Source of the DNA: Verrucomicrobiia bacterium
GTDB lineage: Bacteria > Verrucomicrobiota > Verrucomicrobiia > Verrucomicrobiales > DEV007
Direction of reading: 5' to 3'
DNA length: 33,265 nucleotides
Assembly: GCA_020439995.1 (NCBI GenBank)
Contig: JAGROY010000225.1
Location: forward strand, 1 to 33,265
Part shown: one piece after another, positions 8,013-17,629 of the stretch
How positions within the stretch are numbered: the first letter of the stretch is position 1
How the letters are laid out: every line of letters begins with the position of its first letter
Translations under genes and position numbers: made by a program
The notes under the pieces: model-generated
What the model saw: only the letters and a program-made list of their open reading frames with translations
Databases searched by the model: none
What the model was told of the DNA's origin: nothing

Positions 8013-11000
8013 ATGATGCCCATTTCGCCACCTCCCTCCCCTTGCTTCTCAGCGCGATTTAAACAACACCACGGGTGGGTGTTGGCGATCGCTGCAATCT
8101 TTGCAACGGCGTCGGCACCAGCAGATATTGTCATGAGTGAATTGATGTACCACCCGGCGGGGACGCCTGAGCCGCTGGGTGAGGAATTCATCGAACTCAC
8201 GAACACTGGCGAATCTGCGGTGGATGTTTCAGGATGGAAGATCGATCGCGGGATCAGCTTCATTATTCCAGCCGCGACGACAATTGCTCCCGGAGACTAT
8301 CTAGTGCTCGCCTCTCAGCGTGACGCCCTGCTGGCCCGCTCGCCGGAAGCCTTGAATATCGTCGAAGGAGAATGGGAGGGCCGGCTGAGCAATTCTGGGG
8401 AGAATGTAAGGCTGGTCGACGCAGCAGGTGACACGATCGATCAAGTGAGCTACAGCGCCGAGGGCGACTGGGCGGCACGCCGGGCAGGGCCAGTGCTCTC
8501 AGGTACGCGCGGCTGGATCTGGATCGCCGCGCATGATGGAGAGGGCATGAGCCTTGAGGTTGTAGATTCCCGAAGCCGCAACGATCGAGGTCAGAACTGG
8601 GGTCCCAGTATGGCTCAGGGTGGAACTCCAGGAAGAACAAACTCGATTGCCAGCGACGACATTGCCCCGCTCATATCCGGCGTTCGTCACTCGCCTGCGA
8701 TTCCCTCTCCCGGCCAATCCGTGACCATTTATGCCACAGTGACTGATCGCCTCTCCACAGACTTAGCCGTTTCGCTGCGCTACCGCGTTGCCGTTCTCGC
8801 GGCTCCGTCGCCTCGCCAGTTCGAATCATCGCCGATGTTTGACGATGGCCATCACAGCGACGGCAGCTCCGGCGATAGAAAATTTGCCGCCATCCTTCCT
8901 CCTTATGCAGAGGGAACGGTGATCGAATTCTACGTGGAAGCCAGCGACGGAACATCGACGAGAACGTGGCCTGCGGCCTCGGACGATCATGGTCAGCAGC
9001 AAGCGAATGCACTCTACCAGGTGCAGGCCGACAGCGAACGCGACAGCCCCCATGACGCCGTGAATTTAATCATGACGCCAGACGATGACGAAACATTCCG
9101 CAACATCCGTCGATCAAGCAATGCTCTGATGAACACATCAGCCGTATGGACCCGGACAAACGGCGATTCCGAAATCCGCTACCAGTGTGGAGTTCGCGTG
9201 CGCGGCAACAGCAGTCGCAACAACAATCCTCATCCCATCCGTTTGACCGTGCCCGATGACAGGCCGCTCGACAACCGCACGGAGTTCAACATCAATTCGA
9301 ACAATCCCTACCTGCAGGTGTTGGGAATGCGCCTCTTCTCGCAAGCAGGAATGCCAGCGCCTGATGCGCGGCCAGTGCAGTTGTTTTACAATGGCCAGAA
9401 CCGGGCCGGTCGCAGCTCACCTATGTTCGGACACTACGCACTTCTCGAGCCGCTCGGTGACGAATTTCTTGCGCGTGAATTGCCTGACAGCAACGGCAAT
9501 CTCTACAAGAAGCGCAGCGCTAACCCGAGCCGGGACCGGAAGCGCTGGGGCGTGCATTTCGAATCAACCGTGGTCTACAATAACCCAAACTGGTACCGCA
9601 CCGATCGATGGGAGAAGCAAACAAACGTCACCGAGGACGACTGGTCAGACCTGCAGCGTTTTGTTGAAGTCATGTACGCGGCACCGGATGAGACTTTCCT
9701 CAGTGAAGCGGACGAAGTTCTGAACCGCGATCAATGGCTGCGCTGGTTTGCGATCATGACGATATTCAACAACCGGGAGACCAACCTCAGCAACGGCATC
9801 GATGACGACTACAGCATCTATCGTGGCATCGACGATCCTCGCTTCATCCTGCTGCCGCACGATTTCGACAGCATTTTCAATGCCGGGGCTGGAGCGACTG
9901 AAACGATTTTCCCCATGATCGAACGTGTGGGAGGAGTTTCTGGAGCCGATGAAATTCCGCAGCTGATCCGTTACATGCGCGCCCCCGAAATTGAACGGCA
10001 GTATTTTGCACAGCTGGATCAGCTCCTTCACACCGTCCTCGCACCTGATCGCTTCACCGAAACAGTGGATCAACTGCTCGGGACATGGCTGAATACCGGC
10101 ACCATCACCAGCATCAACCGGACATTGACCAACCGGCGCGATTTCATCCTGAAAGCGATCGCTCCGGAACCGGCGACGATTGACGGGCAAGGGGAACTTG
10201 TATCCACGACCGAAAGTTCGACCGCTCTGAGCGGGACGCTTGACTCCAATGTTCATACGAGAGTCACGGTCGCTGGGATCGAAGCCACGCTCGATCTCGC
10301 GAACGACCGCTGGACCGTCGATGCGATCCCGTTATTCCCCGGGATCACCCGAATACCGGTCATTGCCTACGCAGCCGACGGCAGTGAGGTCGATTCCACC
10401 TTTCACGACATCTGGCGGACGGACGCTTCCGGCACCCTCCTTCCAGAAGCGATCGACACGGACACGACACTGACACCTGAGAGAGGCCCCTACCTCGTTC
10501 TTGGTACGGTCACCGTCGCCCCGGGAGTGACCCTGACAATCCTACCAGGAACGAGTCTGTTCTTTGGCACAGGTTCCCGCCTGACTGTCGCCGGAGTTCT
10601 CAAGGCCGAAGGCACGCCGAATCAACGAATCCGGTTCACCACCATCCCTGGCGCGGAAGAAATCGCAGACATCCGCCCGGAGTTGCCGTTGGGCCCTCCG
10701 CGCTGGGCTGGCATCCGATTTGAAAAAACGCTGTCGCCCGAAAACATCATCCGCCACGCCGATATCGAGTATGCTCAAGATTCAGAGGGTGCCGTGCACC
10801 TTGAACAGGCCGAGGCAATCATCGACCACTGCACGTTCCGCGGCAGTCGGCTGCGCTACGTTCATGCGGTTTCCTCCAGCGCCACAATCTCCAATTGCAC
10901 GTTCCCTGACATGTTCCTTCCGGGCGAGGAACCGCACGTCCTCAAACTCGACAACGTCAGTGAGCACATCAAGTCGACCGGAGCATTCCCCGCCGGTGGG

Positions 11001-14000
11001 CACTTCATCATTCGAGGGAACACCTTCGGTACTAATGCAGGGCACAACGACGTAATCGACGTCGACAGCGGAAAACGTTCGAATGAGAGCCGCCAGATCC
11101 TGCAGGTGTTGAACAATGTCTTTTCAGGTGGCCGCGACGAACTGCTGGATCTGGGAGGCGACGTCTACGTCGACGGCAACTTCTTCACGAACATCTTCAA
11201 AGACGATAAGACCTCCGACCGCGGATACGCGAACGCGATTTCCTCTGGCGACACGTTCGCTGATTCCAGCATTGTGGTGGCCCGCAATGTTTTCTGGGAC
11301 GTCGATCACGCAATCAATTTGAAGCGAAATGCCGGAACCGTATTCGAGAACAACACAGTGGTGGATATACACCCCGACTTTGTCGACAGCTTCGGTTTCA
11401 CCAACGTCGGATCGGCGATCAACTTGTACGTTGATGAACCAGGTGCTACAGCAGCGCGCGGCGGCTATGCTTCGGGAAATGTTTTTTACAATGTTCCGCG
11501 CATCTTTGGCAACGCGGACCTGCCCGAGGGAACCACCAGCATCCTTGCGCTTGACTACAACGTCGATGGCGATGATCCAGCCTTCCTCGATGCCGCAGCC
11601 GGTGATTTCCGACTGCAGAAAGATTCACCAGCCCGTGGGGCGGGACGGATCGGGCAAGACGCTGGTGCCTACGTGAGCGCTGGCATTTTCATCCAGGGAG
11701 AACCCGATGCGGTGACGGACGCGACGAGCGCCGAACTTACCGTCGGCGGGCCAGGACTCTTTTCCTTTCGATTCCGCGTCAATGATGGCGACTGGAGCGA
11801 GGAAATGCCAATCGGTGAGGTGCTGGGATTTGATCGGGATGCACCGGACAATCGAACGGCAACCATCCAGCTGACAGCTCTGGCACCGGGCAGCTATCAG
11901 GTCTCTGCGATAGGCCGCAACTTTGCCGGGGCCTGGCAGGAGGATCCTACACTCTCCAGACAGTGGCAAGTCCGGCCACTCGAAATCAATGAACGCGTGC
12001 GACTGAACGAGATCCTCGCCAGCAATCGATCAGCATTTGAAATTGCAGGCGCATTTCCCGATGTCATCGAGCTTAAAAATCTGTCCTCGGATCCAATCGA
12101 CATCAGTGGAATGGGCCTGAGCGATGATCTGGACAGCCCCGGGAAATTCACTTTCAGTGCGGGCACGATCATTTCTGCCAACGGATTTCTCATCGTCACC
12201 GCAGGGGCGCTGGTTGACGCTGCGATTCCGGCGACCAGCTTTGGTTTGAACGCAGAAGGCGACGAATTGTACTTGTTCGCAGCAGACGGAAGTCTCGTGG
12301 ACAGCGTCACCTTTGGTAATCAGGCGAAGGATTTTTCAATCAGCCGTTTCAGAGATGGGTGGAATGTAAGTGCACCCACTATCGGAGCGATGAATCGCGC
12401 GTCTCTCGCTGCAAGTTCGCGTATGATCACGATCAACGAATGGCTGGCGGCAGCGACTCAACGCTTTGGTTCTGACTACATCGAAATCTTCAATCCCGCT
12501 CGGCTTCCCGTGGCGCTGGACGGGGTTCGCCTCACTGATGATATTGCCTTTGTCCCCGACAAGTTCGCCTTTCCCGCACTCAGCTTCATTGGCCCAAACG
12601 ATTTCCTGAAAGTCGACCAGAGCAGACTGGGATTCTCGCTGGCTCGCGAATCAGAGGAAGTCGCCCTCCTCGCTGACGATGGCGCTCTGATCGAAGGCTT
12701 TTCCGTCGTAAATGCCGCTGGTGACGCTGCCTACGGTCGGGTTCCGGACGGCGCTGAAGATTTCTCACAGTTGAGCATTCCCAGCCCGGGTGCCCCTAAC
12801 ATTCCACTTGAAGATTCAGCACTGGCACTGCTCGCCGGACTTCGCATCACCGAGATTCTTTTCAGCCCTGCTGACGGCACTGAGCACGAATTCATCGAAC
12901 TGCAGAACCTGGGCGAATCGGCGCTCAGCCTGGAAGGCGTCCGCTTCACAAATGGTATCGATTTCACCTTCGGCCCGGAAGCCCTTGCTCCTGGTGAGTT
13001 CATCGTGGTGGTGCAAAACGAGGCGGCATTTGCCGCCCGCTATGGCGTCGGAATCCGGGTAGCCGGAGCCTTTTCCGGGCGACTGAACAATTCAGGAGAA
13101 ACGCTGGAGATTTCCCTGCCTTTACCATCCGACGTGCCGATCCAACGTATGCGCTACGAGGGCGACTGGTACGCTCAAACCAGCACTGGTCGATCGCTCG
13201 AATTTGCAGCGGATCCTACGGGAAGTATCAGCCAGTGGGATCAGCAGGATGCATGGCTTCCCAGCAGCAACCGGCTGGGATCGCCCGGAAAGAGCGGAGC
13301 ACCGGTGGTGGTGCAATCTGCCGCCGCCACCTTCATCGATGAACCCCTTTCACTTCCCGTCACCGCCAGAAACGAAGTGAGCAGCTACCTCGCAAGCGGA
13401 CTGCCCACAGGCCTAGTCATCGATCGCTCCACAGGCATCATCACCGGCCAAGCCAGGGAAGCCGGGATCTTCGACGTCACCATCACAGCCAATGGCACTG
13501 GCGGCCAGCGGAGCGGACGTTTATCACTCTATGTGAGCGCGTTCGGCCCGTTCGCGGAGCTGCTCTGGGGAGAACTGGATGCGACTTATAGTGTCGGAGC
13601 AGAACCCGTCCCGCTGTCGCTCACCGCTGCCGATGCAAGTGGAAGAACAGTCGAATCCTTCGCCGATACCGTCGATATATCCGCCCGGCAACTCGGCGTC
13701 CCGAGAGCCCTTGTCGTGGTTTCAGAAATTCTCGACACTGCCGGGCGCGATGCCATTGAGTTAGTGAATGTGTCAGGCCGCCCGCTGCCCACAGCTTCAT
13801 GGAAAATCGCGGTCAATGCCCCCAGCGGAGGAGCCACCGCAGTTCATCTTTCGCAACAGAGCTTCCCGGATATTCTGGAAGCCGACGGGATCATCATTTT
13901 CGACGATGTCCCCGACTCCGGGATCTACTTTGGTGATGACCTTCCCTGGGATTCGGACAAAGGATGGGTGATGATCTCCGACGGCAACGGCGTGATAATC

Positions 14001-15023
14001 GATTTCGTCCCATGGGGCTATAGTGAAGCAGAACTCGACAGCCTGCAGGTGACCATCGACGGCGTCGTTCACGAACCCGGACTGCTCTGGAAAAGCGCTG
14101 GCCTGACCGCTCCGGGAGAAAACGATGCATGGCATCGAGTGGGCGACAGCAATGCGTATGCTCCAGCGCAATGGACACTCGCAGAGCCGTCGCTGGGAGA
14201 AACCAACAGCATGCTTGCGCTCCCATTCGCGGACAAGATTCCGCTCGATTTGCCATTTGGCCGAACCGTGCCCCTCGCTGAAGGCGCATGGACGGATGGT
14301 CTGATATTCGAAACAGCGACTTACGGAGTTGCGATTTCTGCAACTGCGACAGGATCGGCTTCTGGGAGTCGAGAGTTTTCCGTAACCTCCCCGACCGCCC
14401 CTGCACTGACTTCTGTAACGCCCGTTACCGTCGTGGAAGGGCAGCCGTTTGAGCGTGTCAGCGTCCCGTCCCCTAACGATGATACCATCATCTACTCTGC
14501 GCGAAATCTACCGCAAGGACTGCGGCTTGACCCTGTCACTGGAAGTGTCGCAGGAACAGTGCCCGCACAGGGAAATTACACTTTTGACCTCATCGCCCAG
14601 AATCTGGCAGGTGCGACCAGCATTGAAATCCAGATGATCGCCCTGAGCGATTCGGATCGCGATGGCACTCCAGATGCCTGGGAGCTGGAGAACGGACTGG
14701 ATTCACAACGTGCGGACTCCAGCGAAGATCCCGATTCCGACGGCACCTCCAATCTGAATGAATTCCTCGCCGGAACCGATCCGCACGACCCCGAATCCGT
14801 CTTCCGCATCACCCGTATTTCCTACAGCCCGGAGAGTTCGTCAGTGCAGATCGATTGGCGCTCAGTCATCGGCCGCAACTATTCCATCGAGTCCAGCGCG
14901 GATCTCGTCCACTGGTATCATGTGCCTGACGGCGGTGTCACTGCCGCAACCCAAAACACTTCGCACAGCTTTTTTGAAAGTGGACTGTCCACCAGCCACT
15001 ACCGCGTGCGGGTATTACCGTAG
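8013..15023 (+). CDS. Giant secreted lamin-tail / CotH / beta-helix protein
   Basis: The start is taken at the double ATG at 8013; a TTG frame start at 7965 is less likely because the signal peptide fits the ATG. About 2336 aa. Domains by approximate residue: signal peptide 1-37; lamin-tail domain 38-163; Ig-like 215-325; CotH kinase-like 349-713, with LLPHDFDSIFNAG near 613-625; a beta-sandwich 717-806; right-handed beta-helix 823-1213 (ADIEYAQDSEGAVHLEQAEA and similar rungs); lamin-tail domains at 1328-1461, 1471-1595, 1608-1763 and 1898-2065; putative-Ig modules near 1767-1840 and 2128-2210; thrombospondin type 3-like calcium-binding segment 2211-2263 (DSDRDGTPDAWE, DPDSDGTSNLNEF); and a C-terminal beta module typical of Verrucomicrobiota. 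CotH proteins are atypical protein kinases, so extracellular phosphotransfer is possible but unproven. The last 9 nt overlap the convergent glycosyltransferase. Confidence 0.85.
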   Translation: MMPISPPPSPCFSARFKQHHGWVLAIAAIFATASAPADIVMSELMYHPAGTPEPLGEEFIELTNTGESAVDVSGWKIDRGISFIIPAATTIAPGDYLVLASQRDALLARSPEALNIVEGEWEGRLSNSGENVRLVDAAGDTIDQVSYSAEGDWAARRAGPVLSGTRGWIWIAAHDGEGMSLEVVDSRSRNDRGQNWGPSMAQGGTPGRTNSIASDDIAPLISGVRHSPAIPSPGQSVTIYATVTDRLSTDLAVSLRYRVAVLAAPSPRQFESSPMFDDGHHSDGSSGDRKFAAILPPYAEGTVIEFYVEASDGTSTRTWPAASDDHGQQQANALYQVQADSERDSPHDAVNLIMTPDDDETFRNIRRSSNALMNTSAVWTRTNGDSEIRYQCGVRVRGNSSRNNNPHPIRLTVPDDRPLDNRTEFNINSNNPYLQVLGMRLFSQAGMPAPDARPVQLFYNGQNRAGRSSPMFGHYALLEPLGDEFLARELPDSNGNLYKKRSANPSRDRKRWGVHFESTVVYNNPNWYRTDRWEKQTNVTEDDWSDLQRFVEVMYAAPDETFLSEADEVLNRDQWLRWFAIMTIFNNRETNLSNGIDDDYSIYRGIDDPRFILLPHDFDSIFNAGAGATETIFPMIERVGGVSGADEIPQLIRYMRAPEIERQYFAQLDQLLHTVLAPDRFTETVDQLLGTWLNTGTITSINRTLTNRRDFILKAIAPEPATIDGQGELVSTTESSTALSGTLDSNVHTRVTVAGIEATLDLANDRWTVDAIPLFPGITRIPVIAYAADGSEVDSTFHDIWRTDASGTLLPEAIDTDTTLTPERGPYLVLGTVTVAPGVTLTILPGTSLFFGTGSRLTVAGVLKAEGTPNQRIRFTTIPGAEEIADIRPELPLGPPRWAGIRFEKTLSPENIIRHADIEYAQDSEGAVHLEQAEAIIDHCTFRGSRLRYVHAVSSSATISNCTFPDMFLPGEEPHVLKLDNVSEHIKSTGAFPAGGHFIIRGNTFGTNAGHNDVIDVDSGKRSNESRQILQVLNNVFSGGRDELLDLGGDVYVDGNFFTNIFKDDKTSDRGYANAISSGDTFADSSIVVARNVFWDVDHAINLKRNAGTVFENNTVVDIHPDFVDSFGFTNVGSAINLYVDEPGATAARGGYASGNVFYNVPRIFGNADLPEGTTSILALDYNVDGDDPAFLDAAAGDFRLQKDSPARGAGRIGQDAGAYVSAGIFIQGEPDAVTDATSAELTVGGPGLFSFRFRVNDGDWSEEMPIGEVLGFDRDAPDNRTATIQLTALAPGSYQVSAIGRNFAGAWQEDPTLSRQWQVRPLEINERVRLNEILASNRSAFEIAGAFPDVIELKNLSSDPIDISGMGLSDDLDSPGKFTFSAGTIISANGFLIVTAGALVDAAIPATSFGLNAEGDELYLFAADGSLVDSVTFGNQAKDFSISRFRDGWNVSAPTIGAMNRASLAASSRMITINEWLAAATQRFGSDYIEIFNPARLPVALDGVRLTDDIAFVPDKFAFPALSFIGPNDFLKVDQSRLGFSLARESEEVALLADDGALIEGFSVVNAAGDAAYGRVPDGAEDFSQLSIPSPGAPNIPLEDSALALLAGLRITEILFSPADGTEHEFIELQNLGESALSLEGVRFTNGIDFTFGPEALAPGEFIVVVQNEAAFAARYGVGIRVAGAFSGRLNNSGETLEISLPLPSDVPIQRMRYEGDWYAQTSTGRSLEFAADPTGSISQWDQQDAWLPSSNRLGSPGKSGAPVVVQSAAATFIDEPLSLPVTARNEVSSYLASGLPTGLVIDRSTGIITGQAREAGIFDVTITANGTGGQRSGRLSLYVSAFGPFAELLWGELDATYSVGAEPVPLSLTAADASGRTVESFADTVDISARQLGVPRALVVVSEILDTAGRDAIELVNVSGRPLPTASWKIAVNAPSGGATAVHLSQQSFPDILEADGIIIFDDVPDSGIYFGDDLPWDSDKGWVMISDGNGVIIDFVPWGYSEAELDSLQVTIDGVVHEPGLLWKSAGLTAPGENDAWHRVGDSNAYAPAQWTLAEPSLGETNSMLALPFADKIPLDLPFGRTVPLAEGAWTDGLIFETATYGVAISATATGSASGSREFSVTSPTAPALTSVTPVTVVEGQPFERVSVPSPNDDTIIYSARNLPQGLRLDPVTGSVAGTVPAQGNYTFDLIAQNLAGATSIEIQMIALSDSDRDGTPDAWELENGLDSQRADSSEDPDSDGTSNLNEFLAGTDPHDPESVFRITRISYSPESSSVQIDWRSVIGRNYSIESSADLVHWYHVPDGGVTAATQNTSHSFFESGLSTSHYRVRVLP

Positions 15024-15782
15024 GCCGCCCTGTGGCATGCGCAGTTTCCGCACGATCAACATCGGCAGGCGGAGCATGAATCCTATCATCAGCCGCGCGT
15101 GCATCCAGGTTAGCAGGACGTTGTCGCGAAGGTAGCGAAACTGCGAGACACCACCTTCATCCAGCCCCAGATAGCGCACGGGCACCGGCACGTTGATCAC
15201 TGGCAGCCCGTACCAGCAGAGCCGCACTGCAGTCTCTGCATCGAAGTCAAATCGGCGGGCCCACCGGGTGCCGCGCATGATGTGCAGGAGGGCTCCGACG
15301 GGATACACCCGGAATCCAAACAACGAATCGTGAATTCCCCACCAGAGCGTTTCAACATTAGCCCACCAGTTTGAAATCCGACGTCCCTTCACACGCACGG
15401 ACGGGGCAGATGCATCGAACACCGGCTCGCCCAGCACTAGCGCTTCCGGGCATCGCGTTGCTTCATCAATCATTTCGCCGATACGCGCTGCTGGATGCTG
15501 TCCATCGGCGTCCATGGTCACCACATGCGTGACGCCGGCTCGTTCCGCCTGCTCAAGGCCGTGAAGAATCGCGGCACCCTTTCCTGAGTTCTTTTCGAGC
15601 ACCATGACCCGCAGACGTTGCTCCGGCTCGCCCAGCGCTGCGAGCGCCTCCGCACTGCCATCGGTGCTTCCGTCGATTACCACCCACACCGGTTCCCAGT
15701 GCTGGAGCGCCTCCACCACGGTGCGGCAGAGCAGTTCAGTACCGGTATTGAAACTGGGCATCAATACCACGCACTGCCCCAT
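15015..15782 (-). CDS. Family 2 glycosyltransferase, aryl-polyene-cluster type
   Basis: A GT-A fold glycosyltransferase that would transfer a sugar from a nucleotide-sugar to a lipid or envelope acceptor. The start is placed at the ATG at 15782 (MGQCVVLMPSFN), where the fold begins; the open frame continues to 15890 with alternative ATGs. The nucleotide-binding strand reads VVIDGSTDGS, the metal site MDADGQHP, and later LVLGEPVFDASAP, SLFGFRVYP and FDFDAETAVRLCWYGLPVINVPV. These signatures match the GT2 enzymes I know from aryl polyene biosynthetic clusters. A single hydrophobic segment near the C-terminus (LMIGFMLRLPMLIV) suggests membrane association. No ketosynthase, acyl carrier protein or acyltransferase is next to it in this window. 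Its end overlaps the giant exoprotein by 9 nt. Confidence 0.8.
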   Translation of the reverse strand: MGQCVVLMPSFNTGTELLCRTVVEALQHWEPVWVVIDGSTDGSAEALAALGEPEQRLRVMVLEKNSGKGAAILHGLEQAERAGVTHVVTMDADGQHPAARIGEMIDEATRCPEALVLGEPVFDASAPSVRVKGRRISNWWANVETLWWGIHDSLFGFRVYPVGALLHIMRGTRWARRFDFDAETAVRLCWYGLPVINVPVPVRYLGLDEGGVSQFRYLRDNVLLTWMHARLMIGFMLRLPMLIVRKLRMPQGGLR

Positions 15783-15915
15783 CGTGACGGAGGCAGTGGC
15801 AGCAGCGCGTTCAGGGCCAGACTGCGAACCCGCAGCTTGTCGATGGTCGGACATTCGCCCGAGTAATGCGCAGATATGGGAAAGATGCAAGCAACCGGTT
15901 CGATGCCTGCCAACA

Positions 15916-16869
15916 TCAAATCCAGTAGACGCAGCCCGCCATTACCAGAACGTTGAAAAGCCACAGCGCCACTGCGAATGGCAGTTGAGCCTTGATCACC
16001 GCATTCCGATCCTCAAGCTCCAGGAGAATTGCGGGCACCAGGTTAAAATTGGCCGCCATCGGAGTCACCAGCGTGCCGCAGTAGCCGCTCAGCATTCCCA
16101 GCGATGCCATGAATGCAGGGTTGCCACCATGTTGTTCAACAATGAATGGCAGGCCGATGCCCAGGGTGATCACGGGAAACGCTGCAAATGCATTGCCCAT
16201 AATGATAGTGAACAGCGTCATTCCCGTGCAATAGGCCACCACGGCGACGACTGGATACTGTGTTGGAATCGTGGCACCCACAGCTTTCGCGATCACATCC
16301 CCCACCCCAGCCGCCGCGAAAATCCCGCCAAGGGCGGCGAGCATCTGAGGCAAAATCACCGCCCAGCTGATGTCCTGCAGCAGTCTGCCACCTTCATCGA
16401 AAGCTGTCATCGGCCGCGCACGGGTAATCCACAGCGCCATCCCCCAGGCGATCACAGCGGCCAATCCGAGCGAAACATGCGTGGCCTGGCTCGATGCCAC
16501 CAGAGACACACCGTCGATCGTCGCATACTTAAAAATGATACCGCCCAGAACGATGATCACTGGAATCGCAAGCGTGGGAAACAGCAGGCGATTGCCCAGT
16601 TTGCGCGCACTCGATTCACGCTCCGCCGATCGATCTTCCCGCTGCCCGATCCCCACTACTTGGCCGGTGGCCGCAAGGACGATCATGCCGGTCACCATCC
16701 AGCCGATGACTTGTGGCGGCAGGTGCGTTCCCACACCGAAGCTGATCCCTAACAATAACCAAAACGCAGCCGTACCAAAACGCCGTGCCTGCCCAGGACG
16801 GAGCGCGATCCGCACAGCGATCACGATCAGCACACAGGCCGCTACTTTGTAGAATGGTTCAGCGGTCAC
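15916..16869 (-). CDS. DUF979 family membrane protein
   Basis: A 317-aa polytopic membrane protein with about nine hydrophobic segments, matching the DUF979 family. These proteins always pair with DUF969 and in many bacteria sit beside pyroglutamyl peptidase or 5-oxoproline genes, so a two-part transporter for a small organic or peptide-derived acid is usually suspected; substrate not proven. Visible conserved parts include GNAFAAFPVITLGIGLPF and SGYCGTLVTPMAANFNLVPA, the latter resembling the loops of ion-transporter superfamily carriers. It starts with GTG at 16869, overlapping the DUF969 stop by 11 nt, so translation is probably coupled. No pyroglutamyl peptidase gene is present here. Confidence 0.85.
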   Translation of the reverse strand: MTAEPFYKVAACVLIVIAVRIALRPGQARRFGTAAFWLLLGISFGVGTHLPPQVIGWMVTGMIVLAATGQVVGIGQREDRSAERESSARKLGNRLLFPTLAIPVIIVLGGIIFKYATIDGVSLVASSQATHVSLGLAAVIAWGMALWITRARPMTAFDEGGRLLQDISWAVILPQMLAALGGIFAAAGVGDVIAKAVGATIPTQYPVVAVVAYCTGMTLFTIIMGNAFAAFPVITLGIGLPFIVEQHGGNPAFMASLGMLSGYCGTLVTPMAANFNLVPAILLELEDRNAVIKAQLPFAVALWLFNVLVMAGCVYWI

Positions 16870-17563
16870 CGTTTCTGGAATCCTTTCCGGCTTGCTCGAT
16901 GTCCTTGTCTAACGCCCTGTACCGCCACCATCCGATTCCTACCGCCGCCAGCGCAGTGGGGATTCCTGAGAGCCCGAGCGCCCAGACCGAGACCGGATAC
17001 CCTGCCGCATCGAGCACTCCCTTCATCAACAACACCGGCCCAACGGCGACGATGATATCATCAGCGAAAAAATTGCCCCAGTTCTCGGCCGCCGCAGCGT
17101 GCCCGCGCAGCTTTTCGCGCAACGCCTTCGGCAACGGTCGACCAACGCGCAAGCGTGCCGCACCTTCAGCCATCGGAACGATGAGTGGCCGGATCATTGA
17201 TGCGTGCCCGCCGATGTGCAGGGCCACCGTGCTGGTGGCCTCCCGAACGAACTGGTAAAGCAGTAGGATGCGCCCGGCAGTCGCCCCAGCGGCCTTTCGG
17301 ATCATCGATGCAGCATGCTCCTGCAATCCGTAATACTCCAGAACGCCAATCACTGGCACTAACAAAACAACAGGAAGCGTCATGAACCTGTTGTCAACGA
17401 ACAACTTACCCACCAGCGCCATCAACTCATTCCAAGAGATCCCTGACACCAGACCAGTGACAATTCCCGAGACGAACACGACCAGCAGCGTGTTCAGCCG
17501 AAGGCCGAAACCAACGACGATGAGCACGATGCCAACGAGCTTGATCAGATCTTCAGCAGACAC
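16859..17563 (-). CDS. DUF969 family membrane protein
   Basis: Partner of the DUF979 protein. The start is placed at GTG 17563, giving 234 aa. The frame remains open to a GTG at 17641, but the added residues are hydrophilic and unlike the family, which begins with the first membrane helix (LIKLVGIVLIVVGFGLRLNT). Family features seen: FVDNRFMTLPVVLLVPVIGVLEYYGLQE, HIGGHASMIRPLIVPMAEGA, and AAENWGNFFADDIIVAVGPV near the C-terminus. Together with DUF979 it probably forms one inner-membrane transport unit. The DNA just upstream holds a decayed GTPase gene rather than an intact operon partner. Confidence 0.85.
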   Translation of the reverse strand: MSAEDLIKLVGIVLIVVGFGLRLNTLLVVFVSGIVTGLVSGISWNELMALVGKLFVDNRFMTLPVVLLVPVIGVLEYYGLQEHAASMIRKAAGATAGRILLLYQFVREATSTVALHIGGHASMIRPLIVPMAEGAARLRVGRPLPKALREKLRGHAAAAENWGNFFADDIIVAVGPVLLMKGVLDAAGYPVSVWALGLSGIPTALAAVGIGWWRYRALDKDIEQAGKDSRNGDR

Positions 17564-17629
17564 AGAGACTGACAGTGATTGGTAGGCCCCAGTCTTACCA
17601 GCCTTTATCTCAAAGTATTCGTGGTCAAA

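Noticed and set aside
15604..16752. 382-aa plus-strand open frame
   Set aside because: It is the antisense shadow of the glycosyltransferase and DUF979 genes, with a His/Arg/Gln-rich translation and no domain.
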